From: CALFMR01 sp035550595
GTDB taxonomy: Bacteria; Acidobacteriota; Vicinamibacteria; Vicinamibacterales; SCN-69-37
Reading direction: 5' to 3'
Length of the DNA: 64,000 nt
Assembly (NCBI GenBank): GCA_035550595.1
Contig: DASZOV010000138.1
Location: forward strand, 1 to 64,000
Notes under the pieces: model-generated
The model's database searches: none
What the model saw: only the letters and a program-made list of their open reading frames with translations
What the model was told of the DNA's origin: nothing
Position numbers and translations under genes: made by a program
Shown here: piece after piece, positions 1-7,573 of the stretch
Position numbering within the stretch: position 1 is the stretch's first letter
Layout: every line of letters begins with the position of its first letter

Positions 1-1138
1 CGCGGCGTTTCGCGAGGACGCGGCGGCGCTCGGCATCGAGCCGGCCGAAGAACGTCCGCGCGCGACCGACGAGGTCAACCTGCGCGCGATGGTCGACATG
101 ATTCAGGCGCTCGAGGCGCGCGGCCACACGTATCGGTCCGATGGCTCGGTCTATTTCCGCGTCGCGTCGTTCCCCGGCTACGGCAAGCTGGCGCGGCTCG
201 ACGAAGAAGGCATGCAGGCCGGCGCGCGTGTCGACGCCGACGCGCACAGCAAGCAGGACGCGCGCGATTTCGTCCTGTGGAAAGCGAGCAAGCCCGGCGA
301 ACCGTCGTGGGATCTGGGTATCGGACCGGGCCGGCCGGGCTGGCACATCGAGTGTTCAGCCATGGCGCTGCGGCTGCTCGGCGAGCCGCCGATCGACATC
401 CACGGCGGCGGCATCGACCTCGTCTTCCCGCATCACGAGAACGAACTGGCGCAGGCCGAGGGCGCAACCGGCCGGCCGTTCGTCCGCTGGTGGGTCCACG
501 TCGAGTTCCTCAACATCGACAACGAGAAGATGTCGAAGTCGGTCGGCAACGTCTTCACCGTCCACGATATCGTCGCCAAGGGGTACCGCGCCTCGGCGCT
601 GCGCTATCTCCTGATGTCGGTCCACTACCGCAAGTCGCTGACGTTCAACTGGGAGATCCTCGAGCAGGCGGATGCCGCGCTCACGCGGTTGTCCGACTTC
701 GTCGAGCGTGTCGACGCCGTGCCGGCCGGCGGCGAAGCGCACGCGGCCGTGGCCGATCGGCTGGCGGCGGCCGAGGCGGACTTCCGTGATCGCATGACGA
801 GCGATCTCAACGTGCCGGGCGCGCTCGGCGTGATCTTCGATCTCGTGCGCGAGCTTCACGCCGCCATGGACCGGCACGAGGTGAGCGGCGCGGATGCGGC
901 CGCCATTCGGCAGACGTTCGATCGGTTCGATCGCGTCCTCGGCGTGCTCGCCTTGCGCCGGGCCGAAAACGAGACGCCGCCCTTGCCGGTCGCCGAGATC
1001 GACGCGCTCATCGAGGAACGCCGCGAGGCGCGTCGTGCGCGCGATTTCGCGCGGGCCGACGCGATCCGCCGCGAGCTCGACGAGCGCGGCATCGTGCTCG
1101 AGGACTCCGCCGCCGGCACGCGCTGGAAGCGGAAATAG
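1..1138 (+). CDS. cysS: Cysteinyl-tRNA synthetase, 3' part (5' end outside window)
   Basis: The gene charges tRNA-Cys with cysteine in the cytoplasm. The reading frame is open from base 2 and runs to a TAG at 1136-1138, so the N-terminus, including the HIGH motif, lies upstream of the window. Visible family landmarks are WHIECSAMA, then HHENE with the Q-A-E that follows, then the class I signature KMSKSVGN near base 530. After these comes the helical C-terminal domain that ends R-W-K-R-K. An internal ATG at 89 is not the start because the homologous sequence continues upstream of it. A tRNA-Cys gene lies about 4.8 kb downstream, probably by chance. The next gene is convergent, 30 bp away. Confidence 0.96.
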   Translation, partial: AAFREDAAALGIEPAEERPRATDEVNLRAMVDMIQALEARGHTYRSDGSVYFRVASFPGYGKLARLDEEGMQAGARVDADAHSKQDARDFVLWKASKPGEPSWDLGIGPGRPGWHIECSAMALRLLGEPPIDIHGGGIDLVFPHHENELAQAEGATGRPFVRWWVHVEFLNIDNEKMSKSVGNVFTVHDIVAKGYRASALRYLLMSVHYRKSLTFNWEILEQADAALTRLSDFVERVDAVPAGGEAHAAVADRLAAAEADFRDRMTSDLNVPGALGVIFDLVRELHAAMDRHEVSGADAAAIRQTFDRFDRVLGVLALRRAENETPPLPVAEIDALIEERREARRARDFARADAIRRELDERGIVLEDSAAGTRWKRK

Positions 1139-1168
1139 CTGTCCGGCCGCGCGTCGACTCGTCGCGTT

Positions 1169-1969
1169 CTACCGCAGCGCCTGTTCCACGGCCGCCTTGG
1201 CGAGCGGCGCCATGATGGCGAAGCCTGCCGCCGTCGGGTGCAGATCGTCGGCACTGAGATCCGCGCGCAGGAGCCCCTGGTCGTCGACCATCGCCGAGAA
1301 GTAGTCGAGATACACGTGGTGGTGCGCGGCCGCGTACTGCTTCATCCAGTCATTGATCGCGTGAATGCGCGCCATCGGCCGCTGCGACGTCTGCGGCGCC
1401 GCGGTCGCGTTCGTGTGGTACGCGGCCACGGGCGTGAGGCTCGACAGCACGACCTTGATGCCCGCCGCATCGGCCAGTTCCGCCATCGACTGGAGATTGC
1501 CTTCGATCTCCTCGTCGGTCATCGGCCCCGTGTTGCCCGCGATGTCATTCGTGCCTCCGAGAATGACGACGACTTTGGGGTGCAGGTTGATGACGTCGGC
1601 ACGGAACCGCAGGAGCATCTGCGGCGTCGTCTGGCCGCCGATGCCGCGATCGACGTAGGCCGGGTTCTCGAAGAAGTCGCCGAAGCGTGGCTGCTGCCAG
1701 ATGTCGGTGATCGAGTCGCCCATGAACACGGCTGTCGGCTGCGAGACGCTGTGGTTCGCCTCGCGATAGCGTGTGAGATTCGGCCAGTCGCGCAGTCGTG
1801 CATCGTTGGCCGCGAGGGTCCGCACCGTCGACGCCAATGCCGTGCAGTCAGTCAGTGCCGGCGGCAGCGGCTGGACTTGTCCCCGCCCGCCCTGCGCTGA
1901 AACCGCTCCGGCCAGCACTGCCATCGCTGCAATCACCACTACGCCGCCGACCATCCTTCTGACGCCCAT
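1169..1969 (-). CDS. Secreted GDSL/SGNH-family hydrolase
   Basis: This is a 266-residue esterase/lipase-like protein. It begins with a signal peptide: two Arg, then a hydrophobic stretch ending A-V-S-A-Q near residue 26, so it is probably exported. Block I is FMGDSITDIW, with the nucleophile Ser at about residue 86. The oxyanion-hole block is GGTNDIAGN, and the catalytic Asp-His pair is DDLHP near the C-terminus. This set matches the SGNH hydrolase superfamily, whose members cleave acyl or acetyl esters on lipids or carbohydrates. The exact substrate cannot be read from sequence. The gene is convergent with cysS and is followed upstream by a repeat-filled spacer. Confidence 0.88.
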   Translation of the reverse strand: MGVRRMVGGVVVIAAMAVLAGAVSAQGGRGQVQPLPPALTDCTALASTVRTLAANDARLRDWPNLTRYREANHSVSQPTAVFMGDSITDIWQQPRFGDFFENPAYVDRGIGGQTTPQMLLRFRADVINLHPKVVVILGGTNDIAGNTGPMTDEEIEGNLQSMAELADAAGIKVVLSSLTPVAAYHTNATAAPQTSQRPMARIHAINDWMKQYAAAHHHVYLDYFSAMVDDQGLLRADLSADDLHPTAAGFAIMAPLAKAAVEQALR

Positions 1970-1995
1970 GAGAGCCTCCTGTCGGACGAGATAGT

Positions 1996-2243
1996 ACTGG
2001 TGAACGGCAAACTTTGAACTGTGAACTTCGAACGTCGAACTGGGGGCGAACCGAACCTGGAACCCGCGCGCCCGAAGGGCCGCGCGGCGAACCCGGAACC
2101 CCGAACCTGGAACCCGCGCCCGTCCGCAGGCTCGCGCGGCGAACCTGGAACCCCCGGCGCCGCCAAAGGCGCGCCGAGAACCCGGAACCCGCCGTGTCGA
2201 ACGTGAAACCCCGAAACCAGGAACCCGGAACCGGAACGTTTCT
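1996..2243. repeat. Intergenic GAAC-heptamer tract
   Basis: The spacer between the GDSL gene and the NYN-LOTUS gene is largely built of loosely 7-bp-periodic units beginning GAAC. The first part is AT-richer (GAACTTC, GAACGTC, GAACTGG) and the rest is GC-rich (GAACCTG, GAACCCG, GAACCCC), interrupted by short GC segments. Spacing is irregular and there are no unique spacers. Related AACTTCG tracts occur near 3789 and at 38428-38453. No gene is seen here; small ORFs through the tract are repeat-encoded. Confidence 0.75.
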
Positions 2244-2258
2244 TAGTACACTATTCCG

Positions 2259-3698
2259 GTGACCCATTCCGATCGACTCCGTCTCGCCGTCTTCATCGAC
2301 TTCGACAACATTGAAATCGGCGTCAAGAACACCCTTGGCACCTCCTTCGACGCCGGCCTCGTGCTCGAAGCCCTCAAGGAGCGCGGCGAGGTCGTGTCCA
2401 AGACCGCCTACAGCGACTGGCAGCGCGCCGGCGGCTACAGTCGCGCGCTCACCCAGCACGCGATCAAGATGGTCCAGCGCAACCTGACGCCCGGCGGCGA
2501 CAAGAATGGCGCGGACATCAACCTGGCCCTCGACGCGCTCGAGATGGCCTTCACCCATTCCCACATCAACGCTTTCGTCATCGTCGGCGGCGACAGCGAC
2601 TTCATCAGCCTGGTCGAGAAGCTCAAGCAGTACGACAAGAAAGTGTTCATCGTCGGCGGCCGCCAGTTCACGAGCGGCATCCTGCAGCGCAACTGCCACG
2701 AGTTCATCGCCTACGAGAACCTGGCCGGCGCGGGGGCGAGCAGCCGGCGGCACGTCGGCCGCGAGGCGCCGAGCGCGCGCGCGTCCGCGTCGATCGAGCA
2801 GGCGATTCCGCTCGTCGATCGCGCCTTGAAGGTGCTGCTCGAACGCGACGTCTCGCCGCAGCTCGGGCTGCTCAAGAGCACGCTCCTGCAGCTCGACTCG
2901 ACGTTCTCGGAACGCAGCTTCGGCGCGGGATCGTTCCGCGACTTCGCGCAGAAGCTCGAGAAAGCCGGCGTCATCCGCGTGCATCAGGGGAAGGGCGGAT
3001 GGCTCGTCGGACCGCCTGACGGCCAGCCGGCGGTCGGCGAACGCGCCTCGCGCGGACAGGCCGAGGACACCGCGGAGCGGCAGCATGCGCCGGCCGACGA
3101 GTCGCCCGTCGCGCCGCGCGATGACCGTGGGCGTCACCGGGCGCCGGACGTCGTCGAGCCGGCGGGCGGCGTGGCCGAAGGGCTGGCCGAGTTCCGGCGA
3201 ATCCTCGGTGCGGCGGTCATCCGGCGATGGCCGATGTATCTGCGCAACGTCAAACAGGTGCTGCGCCAGGCCGCGCCGCCGTTCGACGAACGCGCGTACG
3301 GCTTTGGCAGCCTGGTCGATCTGCTGCGCGCGGCGCAGAAGGAAGGCCTCGTCCGCGTCGACCGCGATCGCCAGGGCGTGATTCGCGTCTTCCAAGGCAC
3401 CGCGATGCCGGCCTCGACGCCGGTCATCGAAGGATTGCCGCGCGACGAAGAGCTGGATGAAGAGACGGCCGCGGCTGAGAGGTTGGCGGCTGGGGACACC
3501 GTGCCCGAAGCAGCGACCGCGCTGGAGGTCGACGTCGAGTCGACGCCAGCGCCGGCGGAAGAAGACGTCGAGTCAGCGGATGCCGGCGAGGCAGCACTCT
3601 CGCGCAAGCGTCCCGCACGGCGGCGGAAGACGGCCACGGCCAAGCCTGCGGCTGCCGCGGCACCGCGTGCGCCACGCGCGCGCCGCGCGCGGCGCTGA
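2259..3698 (+). CDS. NYN-domain (PIN-like) protein with two LOTUS/OST-HTH domains
   Basis: The 479-residue protein looks like an RNA-acting nuclease-type protein. Residues about 8-140 form a NYN/LabA-like domain with acidic positions D14, D16-N17, D85 and GGDSDF at 109-114, which are the expected metal ligands. Two LOTUS (OST-HTH) modules follow, roughly residues 185-255 and 305-378. Each has the L-L-K/V-L-R…F-G-S/A-G-S…A-x-K-x-G-L-V/I pattern and is thought to bind RNA, including G-quadruplexes, in other proteins. The tail after residue 440 is Lys/Arg/Ala-rich and probably disordered. The start is GTG at 2259. I see no Shine-Dalgarno sequence, and a TACACT box at 2247-2252 would place transcription at about the start codon, so translation may be leaderless. 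Confidence 0.87.
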   Translation: MTHSDRLRLAVFIDFDNIEIGVKNTLGTSFDAGLVLEALKERGEVVSKTAYSDWQRAGGYSRALTQHAIKMVQRNLTPGGDKNGADINLALDALEMAFTHSHINAFVIVGGDSDFISLVEKLKQYDKKVFIVGGRQFTSGILQRNCHEFIAYENLAGAGASSRRHVGREAPSARASASIEQAIPLVDRALKVLLERDVSPQLGLLKSTLLQLDSTFSERSFGAGSFRDFAQKLEKAGVIRVHQGKGGWLVGPPDGQPAVGERASRGQAEDTAERQHAPADESPVAPRDDRGRHRAPDVVEPAGGVAEGLAEFRRILGAAVIRRWPMYLRNVKQVLRQAAPPFDERAYGFGSLVDLLRAAQKEGLVRVDRDRQGVIRVFQGTAMPASTPVIEGLPRDEELDEETAAAERLAAGDTVPEAATALEVDVESTPAPAEEDVESADAGEAALSRKRPARRRKTATAKPAAAAAPRAPRARRARR

Positions 3699-3834
3699 TC
3701 ACGCGCGTGTTCGACGACCGGTTGAACGCAGAAGCGGAGCCGAAGTCGAGCACGCACGCCCGTGGCGGAGCGAGGACACTTCTGGCTTCGAACTTCTGAC
3801 TTGATCCGGCACGTGTCCTTCCGGAGGTGACGCC

Positions 3835-4914
3835 ATGACTCGCCGCGCCGCGTTCCTCGTGCTCGCCTCGTTCGTGCTCGTCGCGTCGCGTCCCGATGCG
3901 CAGACCCGTCGTCAGCCGGCTCCGTCCGTGTCGATTGGGAGCTTGCCGGCGTCATTCGCCGGCACGCTGCCGTGCGCGGATTGTCCCGGCATCCGCGATC
4001 AGATCAATCTCCTGCCGGACCACGCGTTCGCCGAACGGCTGACCTATCTCGATCGCAGTGTCACGCCCGTCGATCGCGTCGGAACGTGGGTGCTGTCCTC
4101 CGACCGCCGTGTCATCGCGCTCCTCGCGAGCGGCGCGGAGCGGCCCGTGCTCTTTTCCATCCGCGACAGCCTGACGTTACGCGCGCTCGATGCCGATGGG
4201 CGCGAGTGGCCGGCTTCGCTTCCACGCGACCTCCGACGCGTGCGCGCCTTCCAGCCGCTCGATCAGCGGGTGACCGTGCGCGGCCTGTACACGTTCGAGA
4301 ACCAGCAGGGCCGGCTGGCCGAGTGCGCGACGGGCGAGCGGTGGACGATTACCGCGACGGGCGCCGCTGACGAGCTGCGCACGAAGGCCGGCGGCGGGAG
4401 CGCGCGAAGTCAGCGGCCCGCTCCCGTGCTCGTGACGCTCGATGGACGCGTCACGATGGGCGGCCCGCGATCGGACGTGCCGCCGATGTTCGCCGTCCAA
4501 CGCGTCGCCGACGTCCAGCCCGGCGGCGCGTGCGCGCCGCGCTTTGCCGCCGCGCCGCTCGGCGGCACCGAATGGCGGCTCGTGCGCCTGAACGGGACCG
4601 ACGTTCCATCGTCATCCGACGCGCGGCGTCAACCCGGGTTGACGTTTCTCGCCGACACGCAGACGTTCGCCGGGTCGAGCGGCTGCAACCACGTGACCGG
4701 CCGTTACGACATCACGAACGGCGAGAACCTCAGACTCACGGCGGCGGCCGGCACGCTCATGGCGTGTATGGACGCCCCGAACGCCGAGCTCGAATCCGCC
4801 TTCCGTGCCGCGCTCGGCAAGGTGCGAACGTTCCGCGTCGTCGGCCGCTGGCTCGATCTGTTCGACGAAACCGGTCAGCCGATCGCGCGGTTCGAAGCGC
4901 CCGAGCCGCGATAG
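3835..4914 (+). CDS. Exported NlpE-like / META-domain protein
   Basis: The 359-residue protein has an N-terminal signal peptide (a run of hydrophobic residues after M-T-R-R, ending near R-P-D-A-Q) and no clear lipobox cysteine. Residues about 35-150 resemble the NlpE N-terminal module: PCADCPGI carries the CxxC typical of copper-homeostasis NlpE proteins. The C-terminal third is a META/HslJ domain (GTEWRL…GSSGCNHVTGRY…TLMACM…LE). Proteins with these two modules are periplasmic or outer-membrane stress proteins. A GGAGG motif 8-9 nt upstream of the ATG at 3835 supports the start. It stands between a TTCTGGCTTCG-type spacer and yraN on the same strand. Confidence 0.85.
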   Translation: MTRRAAFLVLASFVLVASRPDAQTRRQPAPSVSIGSLPASFAGTLPCADCPGIRDQINLLPDHAFAERLTYLDRSVTPVDRVGTWVLSSDRRVIALLASGAERPVLFSIRDSLTLRALDADGREWPASLPRDLRRVRAFQPLDQRVTVRGLYTFENQQGRLAECATGERWTITATGAADELRTKAGGGSARSQRPAPVLVTLDGRVTMGGPRSDVPPMFAVQRVADVQPGGACAPRFAAAPLGGTEWRLVRLNGTDVPSSSDARRQPGLTFLADTQTFAGSSGCNHVTGRYDITNGENLRLTAAAGTLMACMDAPNAELESAFRAALGKVRTFRVVGRWLDLFDETGQPIARFEAPEPR

Positions 4915-5020
4915 CGCACGAGGCGGACGCGGCTCGTCCGGAGACTCGCCGTTCGCACCGGCAATCGACATCCCGGCTGTCCTGCGCTCACCTGGCATCC
5001 TGCTTGCTCAGGTCGGGTGC

Positions 5021-5401
5021 GTGCCCGCGACCGGATCGCGTCAGCTCACTGGCCAATGGGGCGAGGATCTCGCCTGCGCGGAACTCTCGCGTCGCGGGTA
5101 CGCCATTCTTGCGCGCCGCTACCGCACACGCTTCGGTGAGATCGACGTCGTGGCGGAGCAGCGTGGCGTCGTGGTGTTCGTCGAGGTGAAGGCGCGGCGG
5201 ACGAACCGGTTCGGCGCGGCCGCCGACTCGATTCCGTTCTGGAAGCGGCGGCGCATCGCGGCGATGGCGCTCGACTACCTGGCCTGGACGGGCCGGCTCG
5301 ACGTCCGCTGCCGCTTCGACGTCGTGGCCATCGACGGCATCGGCACTAGGCGCATGACCGTCCGCGTCATCGAAGGCGCGTTCGGCGGAGCGGGTGAGTG
5401 A
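5021..5401 (+). CDS. YraN-family (UPF0102) putative endonuclease
   Basis: This is a small PD-(D/E)XK-fold protein of unknown cellular role. The conserved block runs G-x-x-G-E-D-L-A, then R-Y-R-T-R-F-G-E-I-D-V-V, then VVFVEVKARR. It contains the expected E, D and E-x-K residues of the fold. I chose the GTG at 5021, which gives 126 residues, close to the usual 115-130. An upstream in-frame GTG at 4805 would overlap the META gene and add sequence without family resemblance. The start choice is moderately certain because the ribosome-binding site is weak. The gene overlaps the next ORF by 4 bp (GTGA). Confidence 0.87.
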   Translation: MPATGSRQLTGQWGEDLACAELSRRGYAILARRYRTRFGEIDVVAEQRGVVVFVEVKARRTNRFGAAADSIPFWKRRRIAAMALDYLAWTGRLDVRCRFDVVAIDGIGTRRMTVRVIEGAFGGAGE

Positions 5402-5595
5402 CGCCGCGAGCGCGCGAGATGCTCGGCGAGTTCTTCCGCGAGGCGGCGGTGCTCGTGCTCGTCTTCGTGCCCCTCGACGCGTTCATGACCGCGCAGTTGA
5501 CAGCCTGGAGGCTTGTCGCTACCGTCGTCACGAGCGGAGGATTTCTGCTATGGGGAATGTTTCTGGATCCTGGGCGGACCTCGAACGGGCATTGA
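5398..5595 (+). CDS. Small membrane protein, unknown
   Basis: This 65-residue ORF begins at a GTG that overlaps the yraN stop codon, so translation could be coupled. It has two hydrophobic stretches, about residues 15-30 (AVLVLVFVPLDAFM) and 38-57, consistent with a two-helix membrane protein. I do not recognise a family. Its 3' end overlaps the start of the next ORF by 46 bp in another frame. Support comes from the coupled start and the hydrophobic pattern only. Confidence 0.55.
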   Translation: MTPRAREMLGEFFREAAVLVLVFVPLDAFMTAQLTAWRLVATVVTSGGFLLWGMFLDPGRTSNGH

Positions 5596-5687
5596 TGTTC
5601 GTGTCGCCGGGCCTCGTCCTGATGGCGATCTCCATGGTGTACGTGCTGATCTTCGATCGCGACCGTTCGCGTCGTCGTGAACGGTGA
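5550..5687 (+). CDS. Single-pass membrane microprotein, unknown
   Basis: This 45-residue ORF has an ATG at 5550 preceded by GGAGG with 9-10 nt spacing, which is better initiation context than its neighbours have. The middle (about residues 13-35) is one strongly hydrophobic helix (LMFVSPGLVLMAISMVYVLI), followed by a basic tail D-R-S-R-R-R-E-R, suggesting a cytoplasmic C-terminus. It overlaps the preceding ORF in another frame. No family is recognised. Confidence 0.5.
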   Translation: MGNVSGSWADLERALMFVSPGLVLMAISMVYVLIFDRDRSRRRER

Positions 5688-5744
5688 ACGCGTGGGCGTG
5701 CTCTGTGCGATCGCGTCTCGCGACGGCGCGCGGCGCCTGCGCGG

Positions 5745-5774
5745 TTGCTCGCCGGCGGGCATCTCCTGTAGACT
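5745..5774 (+). promoter_or_regulatory. Probable promoter of the tRNA-Gly gene
   Basis: TTGCTC at 5745-5750 and TAGACT at 5769-5774 are separated by 18 bp. The expected transcription start falls about 10 bp upstream of the tRNA 5' end at 5791. The spacing and placement are good; the boxes are near-consensus only. Confidence 0.5.
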
Positions 5775-5790
5775 CATGTGTCTGGCAGGG

Positions 5791-5865
5791 GCGGGAATAA
5801 CTCAGTGGTAGAGTGCGACCTTGCCAAGGTCGAAGTCGCGGGTTCGAATCCCGTTTCCCGCTCCA
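5791..5865 (+). tRNA. tRNA-Gly (GCC)
   Basis: The 75-nt cloverleaf has acceptor arms GCGGGAA and TTCCCGC, a D-loop with AGTGGTAGA, an anticodon stem-loop CCTT-GCC-AAGG, a T-arm GCGGGTTCGAATCCCGT and an encoded CCA end. Anticodon GCC reads GGC/GGU. Confidence 0.97.
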
Positions 5866-5946
5866 ATCTTGACCGCCGGAGCCTGCGGCGGGCCACAAGG
5901 CCCTGACGCGATCGCCGGGCCGGGTCCCCTCAGAATTCTCCCCCAG

Positions 5947-6020
5947 GGCGCCGTCGCCAAGCGGTAAGGCAGAGGTCTGCAAAACCTCCATCCCCGGTTC
6001 AATTCCGGGCGGCGCCTCCA
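5947..6020 (+). tRNA. tRNA-Cys (GCA)
   Basis: The 74-nt cloverleaf has acceptor arms GGCGCCG and CGGCGCC, an anticodon loop GGTCT-GCA-AAACC, a T-arm CCCCGGTTCAATTCCGGG and an encoded CCA. It lies 81 bp after tRNA-Gly on the same strand and is probably cotranscribed with it. Confidence 0.97.
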
Positions 6021-6337
6021 CTTTTTCCCAGCAAAAAAGCAAAGTCTGATCGGCGCGCGATTGTCCGTGCAGGCCAACCGTCGCCGAACCGTAACCATGC
6101 CGCCGGCCGTCACTGTCCAGGGCGCGGCGAGGGGTGTGCCGGGCTGTCCTTCACCGAATTCGATTTCATGGGAGTGCTACCGAGCGGGTCGTGTGCCATG
6201 ATGCGTCCCAGCATCCTCTACCCGCCTTGCCGATGTAAATTGCCGACGCACGGGCCGTTCGGATCGCGGTAGTCACCGCTTCGTCTGCGCAGGACATGAG
6301 TATCGACGTTCGGGCGACGGGGCGCCTCCGGCGAGAG
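6021..6337. other. Gene-free stretch after the tRNAs
   Basis: A CTTTTT…AAAAAAG segment just after the tRNA-Cys CCA end may be a weak terminator. No convincing ORF or strong repeat is seen in the rest, which lies between the tRNA unit and the convergent arsC stop. Confidence 0.5.
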
Positions 6338-6790
6338 TCAACGTGCCGACAGGCGGACCGCGATCTTGGACGACGCCAACCAGCGCCTCAGGTGGCCGGC
6401 GATATCCAGGGCAATTCGGTCGAACGCACGCTGCTGCTCGCCCTCGCTGCCGTCCACGGCGGCCGGGTCTGGAAAGCTCCAGTGAAGGCGCGCCGGGCCG
6501 CCTGGGAACACCGGACACGATTCGGCGGCGTGGTCGCACACGGTGATGACGTAGTCGAAATGCTGACCGATGTAGCGGTCGAGCGTCTTCGGGAACAGGT
6601 CGTCACTGCCGATGTTGAACTGGCGCGCGAGCGCGAGTTTTGCCATCGGGTGGACTTCCGGTCGCGGATGCGTGCCCGCACTGTGCGATTCGGCACGGCC
6701 ATTCGAGAGATGACGAAGGAGGGCTTCGGCCATCTGCGAACGAGCCGAGTTGCCGGTGCAAAGGAACAGGACGCGCAGCGGTGAACTCAT
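6338..6790 (-). CDS. arsC: Arsenate reductase, thioredoxin-coupled (low-MW phosphatase fold)
   Basis: The enzyme reduces arsenate to arsenite in the cytoplasm. The 150-residue protein opens with the phosphatase-type P-loop CTGNSARS (C-x5-R; C11, R17). It carries the two further cysteines of the pI258-type family, C85 and C92, in VCDHAAESCPVFPG, and the general acid in FPDPA. The C11/C85/C92 triad implies a disulfide relay ending at thioredoxin. The ATG at 6790 overlaps the aquaporin stop (ATGA), so the two are translationally coupled. A longer upstream reading frame exists but has no homology to the family, so this start is preferred. Confidence 0.94.
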   Translation of the reverse strand: MSSPLRVLFLCTGNSARSQMAEALLRHLSNGRAESHSAGTHPRPEVHPMAKLALARQFNIGSDDLFPKTLDRYIGQHFDYVITVCDHAAESCPVFPGGPARLHWSFPDPAAVDGSEGEQQRAFDRIALDIAGHLRRWLASSKIAVRLSAR

Positions 6791-7464
6791 CGGGCCGTCT
6801 CCGGGTCTGATGTGAGCAACCAGTGCAAGACGAGGACAGCCGCACCCGCGCCGACAGACTGCCCGAGCAGGAACGACGGCACGTCGGCCGGCCGAATGCC
6901 GGCGAACGTGTGGGTCGCCGCCCGCGCCAGCGTGACGGCCGGATTGGCGAACGACGTGGAACTGGTGAACCAATACGCGCCCGCGATGAACGCGCCGACC
7001 GCGATGGCCGTGTGTGACGAACGAGCCGCCGCCGATAGACCGATGATGAGCAGTAACCCGAACGTGGCCACGGCTTCGGCAACCGTCTGGGCTGCGCCTG
7101 ACCGGGTGTGATCGGACCAGGCGAACACCGGCTCGCCGAACATGAGATGCGCGACCGCGACGCCGACGAAGGCGCCGACGAACTGCGCGGTGACGTAGGG
7201 CCACACGTCCGCCGCCGGCAATTTGCCGCGTAGCCGCATGAGCATCGTGACCCACGGATTGAAGTGCGCGCCGCTGATAGGGCCGACCGCAAGGATCAAG
7301 GCGGCCAGCGTCGTGGCCGTCGCCATCGTGTTCGCCAGGAGCGCGAGTGCGGCGTCGCCGGCGGCGAGGTGGTCGGCCATGATGCCCGAGCCGACAATCG
7401 CCGTCAGCAACAGGCTCGTGCCGAGGGCTTCGGCGACGGCGCGACGACCGATGCTCAGCAGCAT
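6787..7464 (-). CDS. Aquaglyceroporin-family channel of the ars operon (AqpS-like)
   Basis: This 225-residue MIP-family channel probably lets arsenite leave the cell down its gradient, as aqpS does next to arsC in Sinorhizobium. It has six hydrophobic helices and two half-helix motifs: GAHFNPWVTM near residues 65-74 (NPW instead of the usual NPA) and SFANPAVTLAR near 171-181. The ATG at 7464 gives the normal family N-terminus (R-R-A-V-A-E-A-L-G-T). The frame stays open upstream but that sequence is overlapped by the Cys-rich peptide gene. The start lies inside the end of that gene, so initiation is probably coupled to it. The altered first NPA box is a family variation seen in arsenic-linked members. 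Confidence 0.9.
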   Translation of the reverse strand: MLLSIGRRAVAEALGTSLLLTAIVGSGIMADHLAAGDAALALLANTMATATTLAALILAVGPISGAHFNPWVTMLMRLRGKLPAADVWPYVTAQFVGAFVGVAVAHLMFGEPVFAWSDHTRSGAAQTVAEAVATFGLLLIIGLSAAARSSHTAIAVGAFIAGAYWFTSSTSFANPAVTLARAATHTFAGIRPADVPSFLLGQSVGAGAAVLVLHWLLTSDPETAR

Positions 7465-7559
7465 CCCGAATCGCAACGGCAGCAGCCAGGCCTGCCACAG
7501 CAGATGTCGACGCTTCCGCGCGCCACGCGAACGGTCTTCTTCGAATTGGCCTGGCTCAT
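7455..7559 (-). CDS. 34-residue Cys-rich peptide, first gene of the ars operon
   Basis: A short ORF missed by length cut-offs. The ATG at 7559 follows GGAGG with about 6 nt spacing, the best ribosome-binding site in the operon. The first 19 residues are polar and basic (S-K-K-T-V-R-V-A-R). The last 15 are CCGRPGCCRCDSGCC, with seven cysteines in three CC pairs plus one single. The TGA at 7457-7455 overlaps the aquaporin start region, so the channel's translation is probably coupled to it. It sits directly downstream of the ArsR-type operator. I infer a soft-metal or arsenite-binding peptide; a pure coupling leader is the alternative. No family is recognised. Third-position GC is high, as in coding DNA. 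Confidence 0.62.
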   Translation of the reverse strand: MSQANSKKTVRVARGSVDICCGRPGCCRCDSGCC

Positions 7560-7573
7560 GGGGCACCTCCGTT

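Noticed and set aside
1996..2243. CRISPR-like repeated tract
   Set aside because: Units are about 7 bp and contiguous, with no unique spacers of regular length and no cas genes nearby.
5791..6020. tRNA genes as an integration site for a mobile island
   Set aside because: No integrase, no direct repeat of a tRNA 3' end and no composition change were seen downstream.
1..6020. Functional link between cysS and tRNA-Cys
   Set aside because: Five genes and both strands separate them; no shared control element is visible.
6338..7498. A 386-codon minus-strand frame ending at the arsC stop
   Set aside because: Only the last 150 codons resemble ArsC; the rest is an out-of-frame shadow of the aquaporin gene.
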